From assembly GCF_023634065.1 (NCBI RefSeq), contig NZ_JALKCV010000018.1, positions 1-64,000 on the forward strand: a stretch of 64,000 nt of DNA. Reading direction: 5' to 3'. How positions within the stretch are numbered: position 1 is the first letter of the stretch; every line of letters starts with the position of its first letter. Below the pieces are notes generated by a model. The model made no database searches. It had not been told where the DNA came from and saw only the letters and a list, made by a program, of their open reading frames with translations. Shown here piece by piece: positions 30,825 through 40,187 of the stretch. Position numbers and translations under genes: made by a program. The stretch comes from Microbulbifer litoralis. GTDB taxonomy: Bacteria; Pseudomonadota; Gammaproteobacteria; Pseudomonadales; Cellvibrionaceae.

Positions 30825-33638
30825 ATGGAAGGATTCCGCCAGGACCGCCGCAATTTCGTCAAACTCTGCACCGTCGCCGGCATCACCATTTTCGCCGCGC
30901 CGGCGCTGTGGCAATTGGGCCGTGCCGGCCAGGCGGACAAAAACGCGGAGCCGCTGCGCTGGCGCGGCGAGGGGGCCGACCCGGCTTTCCGCATCGACGG
31001 CCTGGCCAAGGTCACCGGCGATAAGATCTTCGGCCGCGATTTTCGCGCCGTGGATATGCCCGGCTGGCTCAAGCAGCAACACTACGCCTTTATCCTGCGC
31101 TGCAACCGGGTGGAACGGCAGTTTGCCGGTATCGATTGGGCGCAGCTCCCGGAGGGCGCAGAACCCTATGCGCGCGTCACGGCACAGACGCTGGCGGAAA
31201 ACGGGATCGAGCTGCCGGCTTTTTACGGTGATGCGATGCTGCTGGCAGAGGGGAAATCGCCGCACTATTACGGCCACGCGGTGGCGATACTGCTGTTCGA
31301 CGACTTCGACAAATACGCCACGGCCAAGCAGGCGCTGCAGTTCAACGACGCCGTGATCCAGTACGGCGAAAAGGCGCCCGCCTACCGGCGCGATCCCTAC
31401 GCCAGCTGGCGCATCATCCGCCAGCAGGGGGAGGGCGGCCCCACCGGTGAGGATCTCTATTCGCCACTGCACGACGGCCTTTTTTTCCCCCAGTACCGGG
31501 ACCGCAAGGCGGAGTGGCCGACCCACGCCGACCAGGCCGGCAGTGTCAGCGAGCGGGGTATCTACTACGCCGACCGGATCCGCCAGCGGATCGAACGGGA
31601 AGCCGCGGACGGCAACTGGCACCTGGTGGAGGGCGACTACAGCACCCAGATCGTCGAGCCGATGATGATGGAGCCGGAGGCGTCCAACGGCTGGTTCGAC
31701 AGCGACGGCAAGACCCTGCACCTGGTGCTCACCAGCCAGTCGCCGCAGGATTTCCAGGAAATGGCCGCGCACATGATCGCCGGCAGCCGCTTTGCGGGCC
31801 GGGTGGAAAACCTGGTGGTGCATTCCGGTTTTGTCGGCGGCGGCTTCGGCGCCAAGGACCACTCCATCTTTCCCTACTACGGCGCCGTCGCCGCGCTCTT
31901 TGCCACGGCGCCGCTGCGGCTCGCCAACAACCGTTTCGAACAGTTCCAGGCCGGCCTCAAGCGCCACCCGTTCAAGATGCACAACACCCTGGCGGTGGAC
32001 AGGAAGAGCGGCAAGTTCCAGGCGCTGCTGGCGGACATGCAGGTGGATGGCGGCGGCCGCCAGAATTTCAGCCCCAGTGTCGCCATGGTCGGCGCCAGCG
32101 CCATACAGGGCATCTACTATTTCCCGCGCAACGACATCATCTCCGTCGCCCGCCAGTCGATGAATGTGGACTCCGGCTCCATGCGCGGCTACGGCACCCT
32201 GCAGACGATGAACGCCACGGAGATGATGGTAAACCGGGCCGCCCACGAGCTGGGCCTGGACCCGATCGAACTGCGCCTGCGCAACGCCTTCGAGACCGGT
32301 TGGCGCAACACCCAGGGCGCGATACCCCGGGTCGGCGTGCGCTATCGGGAGATGCTGGAGCGCGCCCGCGCCCACCCCATCTGGCAGGAGCGGGCCGAGC
32401 GCAAGCGGATCTTCGAACAGCAGCACCCGGACCGGTTTTTCGGCACCGGCTACGCCATCGTCACCAAGGATTACGGCACCGGCGGCGCGGCCCCCAGCGC
32501 GGCGGTGCAGTTCGATCGCGAAGGCCGCCTGTCGCTCGGTATCGGTTTCATGGAAATGGGTACCGGCACCCAGACCTCCCAGGCGATGTTGCTGGAGGAC
32601 ATCCTCGGCGCGCCGGCGGCGGAGTGTCACGTGGCGGAGATGGATGCCTGGCAGGCGATGCGGCAGTTCCAGACCGAGAGCCCCTACACCATGAGCCAGG
32701 CCCACCAGGACAAAATGGCCGCCGACCCGCTGTGGACGCCGGTGGTGGCCATGGCCAGCTCCGCCTCCATGTCCGCCTATTTCCAGAGCCATGTCACGCT
32801 GCAGGCGGCGCAGATCCTGTTCGAACAGGGGCTGCTGCCGGCGGCCAGGCAGTTGTGGCAGCTGCAGCAGGTGGATCCGCAGAAACTGCAGTGGCGCAAC
32901 GGCGCGCTGGAAATGGCCGGGCAGCCGTCGCTGCCGCTGGCGCGGCTGGCGGCGGAGGCCCACCGCTCGGGGCTGGTGACCGGCGTCATGGCGCACGCCT
33001 TCAACCGCTGGGACTGGGCCGAGGGGACGTTTGAGCTGGGCGGCGACAAACAGGTGCTGATGATCGACGGCCTGGCCCTGCGCCGCGGCGGCACGGCGGA
33101 GCGGCCGCGGGCGAAGGAATACCAGCTGGTGAAGCGCAGTGCCGTGCACTATCCGCCCACCGATCTCAACAACGCCATGGTCACCTACTACGCGCCCTGT
33201 GCCGCGCTGGTGGAGGTGGCGGTACACAAGGGCACCGGCGCGGTGGAAATCCTCGGCCTGCAGAATTACCTCGAGTGCGGCCGGCCCATCGTGCGACAGC
33301 TGGTGGAGGGGCAGATCGAGGGTGGCGTTGCCATGGGCATCGGCCACGCGCTCTACGAATACCTGCCGGCGCTCGCCGCCGGTGCCGGCAACGGCACCTG
33401 GAACCTGAACCGCTACCAGGTGGCGCTGGCCGGGGATGTCTGTGTCTGGAAGCAGCAGCACGAAATCCTGGCGCCGGAAAGCGATGGCGATCCGCACAAG
33501 GGGATCGCCGAAGTGGTGATGATTCCGATCGTGGCCGCGCTGGTGGAGGCGATTTTCCAGGCCACCGGCAAGCGCTTCAACGATACGCCGATCTCACCGG
33601 AAACCCTGCGCCGCGCGCTCAACCCGGAGGTGTTGTAA
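30825..33638 (+). CDS. molybdo-hydroxylase large subunit, system A (Tat-exported)
   Basis: 937 aa. It starts with a Tat signal (DRRNFVKL then a hydrophobic run to about residue 30). The body is a xanthine-dehydrogenase/aldehyde-oxidase family Mo subunit: VHSGFVGGGFGAKDHS, SGSMRGYGTLQTMNATEMMVNRAAHELGLDPIELRLRN, and GFMEMGTGTQTSQAMLLEDILG for the molybdopterin cytosine dinucleotide. The C-terminal catalytic Glu region reads GIAEVVMIPIVAA. It should work in the periplasm with the 2Fe-2S subunit whose ATG overlaps its stop, and with the triheme cytochrome downstream. Substrate unknown (aldehyde or N-heterocycle type). Confidence 0.85.
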   Translation: MEGFRQDRRNFVKLCTVAGITIFAAPALWQLGRAGQADKNAEPLRWRGEGADPAFRIDGLAKVTGDKIFGRDFRAVDMPGWLKQQHYAFILRCNRVERQFAGIDWAQLPEGAEPYARVTAQTLAENGIELPAFYGDAMLLAEGKSPHYYGHAVAILLFDDFDKYATAKQALQFNDAVIQYGEKAPAYRRDPYASWRIIRQQGEGGPTGEDLYSPLHDGLFFPQYRDRKAEWPTHADQAGSVSERGIYYADRIRQRIEREAADGNWHLVEGDYSTQIVEPMMMEPEASNGWFDSDGKTLHLVLTSQSPQDFQEMAAHMIAGSRFAGRVENLVVHSGFVGGGFGAKDHSIFPYYGAVAALFATAPLRLANNRFEQFQAGLKRHPFKMHNTLAVDRKSGKFQALLADMQVDGGGRQNFSPSVAMVGASAIQGIYYFPRNDIISVARQSMNVDSGSMRGYGTLQTMNATEMMVNRAAHELGLDPIELRLRNAFETGWRNTQGAIPRVGVRYREMLERARAHPIWQERAERKRIFEQQHPDRFFGTGYAIVTKDYGTGGAAPSAAVQFDREGRLSLGIGFMEMGTGTQTSQAMLLEDILGAPAAECHVAEMDAWQAMRQFQTESPYTMSQAHQDKMAADPLWTPVVAMASSASMSAYFQSHVTLQAAQILFEQGLLPAARQLWQLQQVDPQKLQWRNGALEMAGQPSLPLARLAAEAHRSGLVTGVMAHAFNRWDWAEGTFELGGDKQVLMIDGLALRRGGTAERPRAKEYQLVKRSAVHYPPTDLNNAMVTYYAPCAALVEVAVHKGTGAVEILGLQNYLECGRPIVRQLVEGQIEGGVAMGIGHALYEYLPALAAGAGNGTWNLNRYQVALAGDVCVWKQQHEILAPESDGDPHKGIAEVVMIPIVAALVEAIFQATGKRFNDTPISPETLRRALNPEVL

Positions 33639-34183
33639 TGGCGGGACTGTCCGTTTCCATGGAGATCAACGGCAGAGCGGTGGGGCCGATGGAGGTGCCC
33701 GAATACACCTCGATGCTGGATTTCCTGCAGGAATACCTGAACCTGACCGGCACCAAGCTCGGCTGTGGTATCGGCGTCTGCCGCGCCTGCGAAGTGATCG
33801 TCGAGGGGGACGACGGCGAGCTGCGCACATTGCGTACGTGCATCAACAACGTCGGCCGCTTCAACGGTAAAAAAATCACGACAGTGGAGGGCCACGCGCA
33901 GCGCAATGCCGACGGCGACATCGAGTCCCTGTCGCCGGTGCAGGAGGCCTTCCTGCGTCACTTTTCCTTCCAGTGCGGCTGGTGCACACCGGGCTTCGTC
34001 AACGCCGCCACAGTGTTGATCGAGCAACTGAAAAAATCCCCGGTGGCAAAAGACGAGGTCGAGGCCACTATCGACGGTGCCCTGGGCAAACATATCTGCC
34101 GCTGCACTGGTTATGTGCGCTATTTCCACGCGGTGAGGGATGTGATCGAATCCACGCCCGGGTTGCTGAAGGAGGGCGACTGA
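33638..34183 (+). CDS. 2Fe-2S subunit of molybdo-hydroxylase, system A
   Basis: 181 aa from the ATG overlapping the stop of the large subunit. The plant-type cluster uses Cys43, Cys48, Cys51 and Cys68; the second cluster in the helical domain uses Cys113, Cys116, Cys154 and Cys156 (CGWC and CRC). It has no signal of its own, so it probably rides out with the Tat-exported large subunit. The cytochrome gene starts at the very next base after its stop. Confidence 0.93.
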   Translation: MAGLSVSMEINGRAVGPMEVPEYTSMLDFLQEYLNLTGTKLGCGIGVCRACEVIVEGDDGELRTLRTCINNVGRFNGKKITTVEGHAQRNADGDIESLSPVQEAFLRHFSFQCGWCTPGFVNAATVLIEQLKKSPVAKDEVEATIDGALGKHICRCTGYVRYFHAVRDVIESTPGLLKEGD

Positions 34184-35422
34184 ATGGGTCCGGTCCTCCG
34201 CGCGGCATTGCTCGCGGGCCTGTTCGCCTGCAGCGTGGCCCTGGCCCAACCGCTCGCCGACAAGGGCCGCTATCTTGCCGCCGCCGCGGACTGTGTCGCC
34301 TGCCATACGGCGGAAAACGGCCGCCCCTTTGCCGGCGGGCGGCCGTTCCAGACACCGTTTGGCACCCTGTATTCCACCAATATCACCCCGGACAAAAAAA
34401 CCGGCATCGGCAATTTTTCTCTGGGGGACTTTCGCGCGACCATGCACCGCGGCAAGGGCCCCCACGGCAACCTCTACCCGGCGATGCCCTACACTTCCTA
34501 CTACCTGGTGCGCGACGACGATATCGAGGCGCTCTACCGCTACTTCATGCAGTTGCCACCGGTGGAAAACCGGCCGCCGGCAAACCGGCTGGTATTTCCG
34601 GCCAACCTGCGCTTCGGCCTCGGTTTCTGGAACTGGCTCTACTTCGACCCCGACAGGCCGCTGCCGGATGGGAAAGGCCGCAGCGCACAGTGGCGGCGCG
34701 GCAACTACCTGGTCAACGCGCTCGGCCACTGTGGCGAGTGCCACACACCGCGCAATTTTGCCCAGGCCATGCAGTTCGACCGGCGTTTTGCCGGCAATGT
34801 GCTGGAGGGCTGGGACGCGGTGGATATCCGCCCGCAGTCACTGCGCCGCCAGGGTTGGGACCGGGAACAGCTGCGGCAACTGCTGACCAGCGGCAGCAGC
34901 GAGCGCGGCACCCTGTTCGGTGAGATGTTCCGGGTGATGCAGCACAGCCTGCGCCACCTCAGCGACGAGGATATCGATGCGGTGATCACCTTCCTGCTCG
35001 ACGAATCGGAGGCCCTGCCCGGCAAGCGGGGCGATGTGCGGCAGGCAACGGATCGCTACGGCGGCGGCCGGGCCGACTATGTCGCCTATTGTGCCGGCTG
35101 CCACGGTCGCGCCGGCGCCGGTATCACGCTGGCGTTTGCCCCCGGCATGGACGACAACGCCGCAATCCGTGCGCTGAATCCGCACAACGCCATTGCCGTG
35201 ATACTGCGGGGCCTGCCGGCGCAGCGTCTCGACCGCACCCGTGCACGGGCCGGTATGCCGTCGTTCCACCGCGAGTTGGACGACGCGCGTATCGCGGAAC
35301 TGGTGAATTTCATGCGCGGCGCCTGGGGCAGCGGCGGCGCCGGCGTGACGGCAGAGGACGTGGCGCGTATACGCCACCGCCTCGACAAAGAGGGTTACCT
35401 GGGAAGTAATCACGGAAACTGA
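34184..35422 (+). CDS. triheme c-type cytochrome, system A
   Basis: 412 aa. A Sec signal (about 1-21) is followed by three haem sites: CVACH (Cys37/Cys40), CGECH (Cys183/Cys186) and CAGCH (Cys303/Cys306). The layout and the YLAAAADCVACHTAENGRPFAGGRPFQTPFGTLYSTNITPD segment match the cytochrome subunit of periplasmic alcohol, gluconate and aldehyde dehydrogenases. It would carry electrons from the Mo/2Fe-2S enzyme to the respiratory chain. Confidence 0.92.
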   Translation: MGPVLRAALLAGLFACSVALAQPLADKGRYLAAAADCVACHTAENGRPFAGGRPFQTPFGTLYSTNITPDKKTGIGNFSLGDFRATMHRGKGPHGNLYPAMPYTSYYLVRDDDIEALYRYFMQLPPVENRPPANRLVFPANLRFGLGFWNWLYFDPDRPLPDGKGRSAQWRRGNYLVNALGHCGECHTPRNFAQAMQFDRRFAGNVLEGWDAVDIRPQSLRRQGWDREQLRQLLTSGSSERGTLFGEMFRVMQHSLRHLSDEDIDAVITFLLDESEALPGKRGDVRQATDRYGGGRADYVAYCAGCHGRAGAGITLAFAPGMDDNAAIRALNPHNAIAVILRGLPAQRLDRTRARAGMPSFHRELDDARIAELVNFMRGAWGSGGAGVTAEDVARIRHRLDKEGYLGSNHGN

Positions 35423-35437
35423 ACGGGGACACAGAGT

Positions 35438-36118
35438 ATGCAATTCAGCGCCATCCTGCTCGCCGCCGGCCAGTCGCGCCGCTTCGGCAGCGACAAACGC
35501 CTCGCCGCCATTGACGGCGCGCCCATGTTGCTGGCGACACTGCGCAATCTGCAGTTTGCCGTCGACCGGATGTCGAGCGTGGATCTGCAGGTGGTGATTC
35601 GCGCGCGCGACCCGGTGGTGGCGCCGATGCTGGCGGATATTGTCGACGACTACCCGCAATCCGTATTGCCCGCTCCGACCTGGCCGCAGGGCCTGGGGGT
35701 GAGTATCGCCGCCGGTATGCGCGCGTTGCTGGAGCGCGGCTGTCGCCCGGATTCGGTGGCGGTGTGTGTCGCGGATATGCCGTTCGTACAGCCGGACACG
35801 CTGCGGCGGTTGATGTACGCCTGCCGGCCGCACACCATCTGCGTACCGGTCTGCGACGGCGAGCGCGGTCGGCCGCTGGTATTTGGCAAGAAGTATTTCC
35901 CGGAACTGCTGCAGCTGCGCGGCAGCCGGGGTGCGGAAAAATTGCTGCGGCTGCATGCGGGTGCAGTGCGCGAATACCCGGTGGACGATATCGGGGTTAC
36001 GTTGGATATCGATCGCCCGGCGGATTTCCACGCAGCAATGTGTGCGGATCCAGTCGGTAGAATGCGCACAGCTCTCCGTAGAGCTGGGGGTGAAATGTCT
36101 TCATCCCGGTGGGGATGA
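35438..36118 (+). CDS. mocA: MocA-like molybdenum cofactor cytidylyltransferase
   Basis: 226 aa. The NTP-transferase motif LLAAGQSRRFGSDKRLA is at residues 7-23, with VCVADMPFV and GRPLVFGKKYFPEL following. MocA adds CMP to the Mo-pterin, making the MCD form that xanthine-dehydrogenase-family enzymes use. Its place directly behind the Mo/2Fe-2S/cytochrome genes supports that job. The last 122 bases overlap mtfA tail to tail; the final 20 or so residues look non-conserved. Confidence 0.85.
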   Translation: MQFSAILLAAGQSRRFGSDKRLAAIDGAPMLLATLRNLQFAVDRMSSVDLQVVIRARDPVVAPMLADIVDDYPQSVLPAPTWPQGLGVSIAAGMRALLERGCRPDSVAVCVADMPFVQPDTLRRLMYACRPHTICVPVCDGERGRPLVFGKKYFPELLQLRGSRGAEKLLRLHAGAVREYPVDDIGVTLDIDRPADFHAAMCADPVGRMRTALRRAGGEMSSSRWG

Positions 36119-36875
36119 CAAAAAACGTTTCGGTGGCCACGGCGAAAAATTCCGCCGGCGACTGCGCGCCGTAGATATCCAGTATCGACGGCGCTTCCCC
36201 CGCGAGCGGTTCGTTGCCGCCGTCCGGCTCCGCCCCGGCCTTTCGCCGCAGCCGCTCGAATTCCCTGCCCATGACTGCCGCCCAATTGCTGCCTTCACCG
36301 GCGTCGGCGAACAGCGGCCGGCCATCGTAGTAGCCGTCCTCCTCGTCGAGTTTGTGGGCAAACTCGTGCAGAGCCACATTGCGCCCGTTCTCCGGGTGCG
36401 CCATATCCTGCTGCAGGTCCGCCCAGGAAAGGACCACCGGTCCGCGATAGTGCGCCTCGCCCTCGCGCGCGCTGTGCTCGGTGGATTCCACGTAATTCTC
36501 CACGTGGGTTTCGCGGGCCACGTAGGTATCCGGGTACATCAATACCGTGTACAGGTTCGGGTAGCAGTGGTTCTCCCGCCCCAGCAGCAACAGGCAGGCG
36601 AAGCCGGCCACCGCCAGCCGCATCGGCTCCGTCACCCGCAGGCCGTCGCAGCCGACGAACTCCTTGTCGTGCAGGAACAGCGCGACGTTGGCCTGCAGTT
36701 CCCGCTGCTGTTCCGGCGACAGGTGGCGGTAGAGCGGCAGCGCGCCGATCAGCAACTCCTGCTGTTCGGCGGTGAGCGGTTTGCGGCGCAGGTGCTGCCG
36801 GCGCCAGCGCCGGTAGTAGAGGGGCACCAGCCAGACCAGGATGGCGAGCAGGATAATTGCCAGGAAAGTAGACAT
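35997..36875 (-). CDS. mtfA: Zn-dependent peptidase MtfA-like
   Basis: 292 aa. It begins with one membrane segment (about 3-21), which E. coli MtfA lacks. The Zn motif HEFAHKLDEEDG has His170, Glu171 and His174, with ESPAEFFAVATETFF-like sequence further on giving the third ligand Glu. E. coli MtfA binds Mlc and has aminopeptidase activity. The extra anchor suggests a membrane-bound version. It overlaps mocA convergently by 122 bases. Confidence 0.88.
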   Translation of the reverse strand: MSTFLAIILLAILVWLVPLYYRRWRRQHLRRKPLTAEQQELLIGALPLYRHLSPEQQRELQANVALFLHDKEFVGCDGLRVTEPMRLAVAGFACLLLLGRENHCYPNLYTVLMYPDTYVARETHVENYVESTEHSAREGEAHYRGPVVLSWADLQQDMAHPENGRNVALHEFAHKLDEEDGYYDGRPLFADAGEGSNWAAVMGREFERLRRKAGAEPDGGNEPLAGEAPSILDIYGAQSPAEFFAVATETFFVIPTGMKTFHPQLYGELCAFYRLDPHTLLRGNPPGDRYPT

Positions 36876-36908
36876 GCATCTCCGGATCAGCGCTGTGGAT
36901 ACCCGATA

Positions 36909-37577
36909 TTAGGGAATTCCGTACTTGCGCGCGAGTCGATCGATATCGGCCCCGGATCTGGAAGTCCCGGGGCATTTCCTCCTGAGCCACTGGCTGGATT
37001 CCGTACTCGTGTCACCGACCAGTTGCACGACTTCCCAACAGCGGTCTCCCTGCTGAACAAAGGTGCCGGTGGCGGTCCTGTATCTGGCATCTTCGGATTC
37101 GAATCGGCGGACCTTGTTGCGCTCACGGGCCAGCTTCTTCGCCAACCCGGGATCGAAAACCGTGGAACGGGATTTGGCGCCGGTCTCGGCTGGCGGTGGG
37201 CGGGTATCCCCGGCAGATTGTACCGGGGCCGGCTGTTTTTCCACTTTGGCTGTCGGTTTCGGTGTTGCGGGGCTGGGCCTTGGTTTCGTGGGCTTTGCGG
37301 GTCTCGCGGGCTTTGCGGGTGTCGCGGCCGGCGGTTCCGTTGTCGCTGCTGCCGGCTCGATGGTTTTCGCGGGCGCCGGAACGACCTCCGGTTTGGGCGG
37401 CTGTACTATGGTGATCCGAATCGGCGGATTGCGGCGCGGCAGTTCACGGTCCAGTGACAGGGGAAGCAACAGCAGGGCGGCGTGCAGGGCGAGGGCCAGC
37501 AGCAGCGCCAGCAGGATGCGCCGGGAGAGGGGATCTTCCAGTGCGGGTTCCGGGAATGGCTCGATGGTCTGTGACAC
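36909..37577 (-). CDS. TonB-like membrane protein with Pro-rich linker
   Basis: 222 aa from a GTG at 37577; no better start lies between it and the end of the open frame, whose upstream part reads as non-coding. A short cytoplasmic end, one membrane segment (about 20-40), then a long Pro/Ala/Lys linker (about 60-125) match TonB architecture. The C-terminal 100 residues (VFDPGLAKKLARERNKVRRFESEDARYRTATGTFVQQGDRCWEVV) have two Cys and do not look like the TonB C-terminal domain. ExbB/ExbD are not next to it. Function unknown. Confidence 0.7.
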   Translation of the reverse strand: MSQTIEPFPEPALEDPLSRRILLALLLALALHAALLLLPLSLDRELPRRNPPIRITIVQPPKPEVVPAPAKTIEPAAATTEPPAATPAKPARPAKPTKPRPSPATPKPTAKVEKQPAPVQSAGDTRPPPAETGAKSRSTVFDPGLAKKLARERNKVRRFESEDARYRTATGTFVQQGDRCWEVVQLVGDTSTESSQWLRRKCPGTSRSGADIDRLARKYGIP

Positions 37578-37819
37578 TGTCTGGCACTGCTTTCCATTGC
37601 GGGCGAATCCTGGCTCATTGGAGTTTCGATTTGCCGCGCAGTTCCCGCGCCCCGGCCTGGGGAGGGACTGGGGAGGGAATTTGGCACCGCGACGCCAAAA
37701 GCGGCTATCTTGAAAAATAGGGCTTGCAAAGCGCCCCCGGCGAGGGCAGAATGCGCGCCCTATCGAGCTTCGCCGGCGATCCCCCGGGAGGTTAGGAAGT
37801 TCGGTAACTTGCGGATTTT

Positions 37820-37844
37820 TAAGATGTTTTTTCTTAAAAAGCAG
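37820..37844. repeat. AT-rich hairpin before the tRNA promoter
   Basis: TTTTTAAGA and TCTTAAAAA form a 9-bp stem with a 7-base loop immediately upstream of the -35 box. On the minus strand it has no downstream gene to terminate. Confidence 0.4.
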
Positions 37845-37873
37845 TTGACGAAGCAAGCTCAACTCACTATAGT
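37845..37873 (+). promoter_or_regulatory. sigma-70 promoter of tRNA-Arg
   Basis: TTGACG (37845-37850), a 17-base spacer and TATAGT (37868-37873). The tRNA begins 19 bases further on. Confidence 0.8.
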
Positions 37874-37891
37874 TCGCAACCACGATGTAAC

Positions 37892-37968
37892 GCGCTCGTA
37901 GCTCAGCTGGATAGAGTACCTGGCTACGAACCAGGCGGTCGGAGGTTCGAATCCTCCCGAGCGCGCCA
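37892..37968 (+). tRNA. tRNA-Arg (anticodon ACG)
   Basis: 77 bases. The acceptor arms GCGCTCG and CGAGCGC pair, the D-loop has AGCTCAGCTGGATAGAG, the anticodon loop is CTACGAA giving ACG, the T-arm is GGAGGTTCGAATCCTCC, and CCA is encoded. ACG becomes ICG after editing and reads CGU, CGC and CGA codons. Confidence 0.97.
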
Positions 37969-37974
37969 TACAGA

Positions 37975-38009
37975 AAAGGCCCGGTCCGAAAGGATCGGGC
38001 CTTTTTTTA
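37975..38009 (+). terminator. terminator of tRNA-Arg
   Basis: AAAGGCCCGGTCC pairs with GGATCGGGCCTTT around GAAA (one G-T wobble) and is followed by a T-run. Confidence 0.9.
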
Positions 38010-38129
38010 TCGCTGTATTCCCAATGTGGGGGCCGGTGGGGGCGCCGCCCGGCAGGCTATACTGGTGGTAATTGGCCCGGGCCGTTGCGAGGCGGGATTT
38101 CCGCCCGACCCGGTCCGAGAAGGCCCCCT

Positions 38130-40055
38130 ATGGCAGATCGACGGGACAGCGATACAGACCCCGCCCAGGAGCCACCCACACAGGAGCCGCCACAGCGCCC
38201 CATGCCGTGGCTGCCGTACCTGGTGTGGATCATGGCGATCCTGCTGACATCCCAGTACCTAGTCAACACCGCCGACGAACCCAGCCGCCAGCAGCTCTCC
38301 TACACCGCCTTCAAGGACAAGGTCCGCGAGGGGCAGGTGGCCAGCGTCACGCTGCAGGGGGAGAAGATCCGCGGCAGCTACCAGAGCGCCGAAAGCGAGA
38401 CGGTATCCGCGGGCGACCAGCCGCCGCCGAAACACTTTGTGACCACGCTGCCGCCGGTGGATGACCCGGACCTGATGCCGCTGCTGGAGGAGCACCAGGT
38501 GGAAGTGCGGGCCGAATCCGCCGACGGCAATCTGTGGTCGCGGCTGCTGGTCGGCCTGATCCCGTGGATACTGATCCTCGGCCTGCTGTTCTTCTTTGCC
38601 AGTCGCATGCAGGCGCGCATGGGCGGCGGCATGGGCGGTGCCCAGGGGCCGTTCAGTTTCGGCAAGTCCAAGGCCCGGCGTTTCGAGCGGGGCGAATCCC
38701 ATGTGACCTTCGAGGACGTGGCCGGTCTGGCCAACGCCAAGCGCGATCTGCAGGAGATCGCCGGCTACCTGAAGAACCCGGATCACTACCGCCGGCTGGG
38801 CGCCAAGATCCCCAAGGGCATCCTGCTGATGGGGCCGCCGGGTACCGGCAAGACACTGCTGGCCAAGGCGGTGGCCGGCGAGAGTGACGTGCCCTTTTTC
38901 AGTATCAGCGGCTCCGAGTTTATCGAGATGTTTGTCGGTGTCGGCGCCTCGCGGGTGCGGGACATGTTCGAGAGCGCCAAGAAGGAATCGCCGTCGATCA
39001 TCTTTATCGACGAGATCGACTCGGTCGGCCGCGCCCGCGGCACCGGGCTCGGCGGCGGCCACGACGAGCGCGAGCAGACCCTGAACCAGATTCTCAGCGA
39101 GATGGACGGTTTCGATCCCCACGAGGCGGTGGTGGTAATCGCGGCCACCAACCGCCCGGACGTTCTCGATGCGGCGCTGACGCGCCCGGGCCGCTTCGAT
39201 CGCAAGATCACCCTGGACCTGCCCGACAGGCCCGCGCGCCTGGCGATCCTGAAAATCCACGCCCGCGAAGTGCCGATGGCGGACGACGTCGACCTGGAGC
39301 GCCTGTCGGCACTGACCGTGGGTTTCGCCGGCGCCGACCTGGAAAACCTGATCAACGAGGCGGCGCTGCTGGCGGGGCGCGAGGACAAGCCGGCGGTGGA
39401 TATGGCCTGTATGCTGCAGGCGCGGGACAAGGTGGTGCTCGGCGGCGAGCGGGAAATGGTCGTCAGCGACGAGGAGAAAAACCTGATCGCCTACCACGAG
39501 TCCGGCCACGCGCTGGTGGCCAGCCTGCTGCCCAACGCCGACCCGCTGGACAAGGCCACCATCATTCCCCGCGGCCACAGCCTCGGCGCCACCGAACAGA
39601 TTCCCGAGGAGGAGCGCCACAGCCTGCGCCCCAGCTATTTGCGCGACCGCATCGGTGTGATGCTGGGCGGGCGCGCGTCGGAGCAGGTGATTTTCGGTGA
39701 AGTCAGCTCCGGTGCGGAGGAAGACCTGAAGCAGGCCACGCGCCTGGCGCGCCATATGGTGATCCATTGGGGCATGAGCGACAAGATTGGCCCGGTGGCC
39801 TTCCGCCGCGGCGAGGAGCATGTCTTCCTGGGCCGCGAGATTGCCCAGCAACAGGATTTCAGCGAGCACACGGCGCAGATTATCGACGAGGAGATCGGCG
39901 AGCTGGTGCGGGGCATCGAGAAGGAGGTGGTCGCGCTGCTGGAAAAAAACCGGGATAAACTGGAAAAACTGGCCGGCGCACTGCTGGAGAAGGAAACACT
40001 GGAGGCGGCCGAGATCCAGCGTATTGTCGGCGGCGGAAATAAAGCGGGCGCTTGA
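38130..40055 (+). CDS. ftsH: FtsH-family ATP-dependent Zn metalloprotease
   Basis: 641 aa from the ATG at 38130. An acidic/Pro-rich N-terminus, membrane segments near 27-45 and 137-157 around a periplasmic domain, then an AAA+ ATPase: Walker A GPPGTGKT (235-242), Walker B IIFIDEID, and the SRH with [18 protein letters not shown]. The protease has HESGH (456-460) and the third ligand Asp in [12 protein letters not shown]. It degrades membrane and short-lived regulatory proteins. The usual ftsH sits after rlmE (ftsJ); here its neighbours are a tRNA and polX, so this may be a second copy. Confidence 0.93.
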   Translation: MADRRDSDTDPAQEPPTQEPPQRPMPWLPYLVWIMAILLTSQYLVNTADEPSRQQLSYTAFKDKVREGQVASVTLQGEKIRGSYQSAESETVSAGDQPPPKHFVTTLPPVDDPDLMPLLEEHQVEVRAESADGNLWSRLLVGLIPWILILGLLFFFASRMQARMGGGMGGAQGPFSFGKSKARRFERGESHVTFEDVAGLANAKRDLQEIAGYLKNPDHYRRLGAKIPKGILLMGPPGTGKTLLAKAVAGESDVPFFSISGSEFIEMFVGVGASRVRDMFESAKKESPSIIFIDEIDSVGRARGTGLGGGHDEREQTLNQILSEMDGFDPHEAVVVIAATNRPDVLDAALTRPGRFDRKITLDLPDRPARLAILKIHAREVPMADDVDLERLSALTVGFAGADLENLINEAALLAGREDKPAVDMACMLQARDKVVLGGEREMVVSDEEKNLIAYHESGHALVASLLPNADPLDKATIIPRGHSLGATEQIPEEERHSLRPSYLRDRIGVMLGGRASEQVIFGEVSSGAEEDLKQATRLARHMVIHWGMSDKIGPVAFRRGEEHVFLGREIAQQQDFSEHTAQIIDEEIGELVRGIEKEVVALLEKNRDKLEKLAGALLEKETLEAAEIQRIVGGGNKAGA

Positions 40056-40187
40056 AGAGAGGGCCGGTTGACCGAATACGCGGCTCGCGCCTGCGGCCAC
40101 TATCGTCATTCCTGGCCTGGGGCGGAATAATACCGGTTTGTTGTTGCTCTCTTGGTAGCATGGGCAAAGCGCAGCGTGCCCATCAAT

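Noticed and set aside
30687-33497. 936-codon open frame opposite the Mo subunit gene of system A
   Set aside because: It is the antisense shadow of a high-GC gene; no motifs, and the plus-strand gene has full family signatures.
37892-37968. tRNA-Arg as a phage or island attachment site
   Set aside because: No integrase, no duplicated tRNA 3' end and no foreign genes follow; a terminator and ftsH come next.
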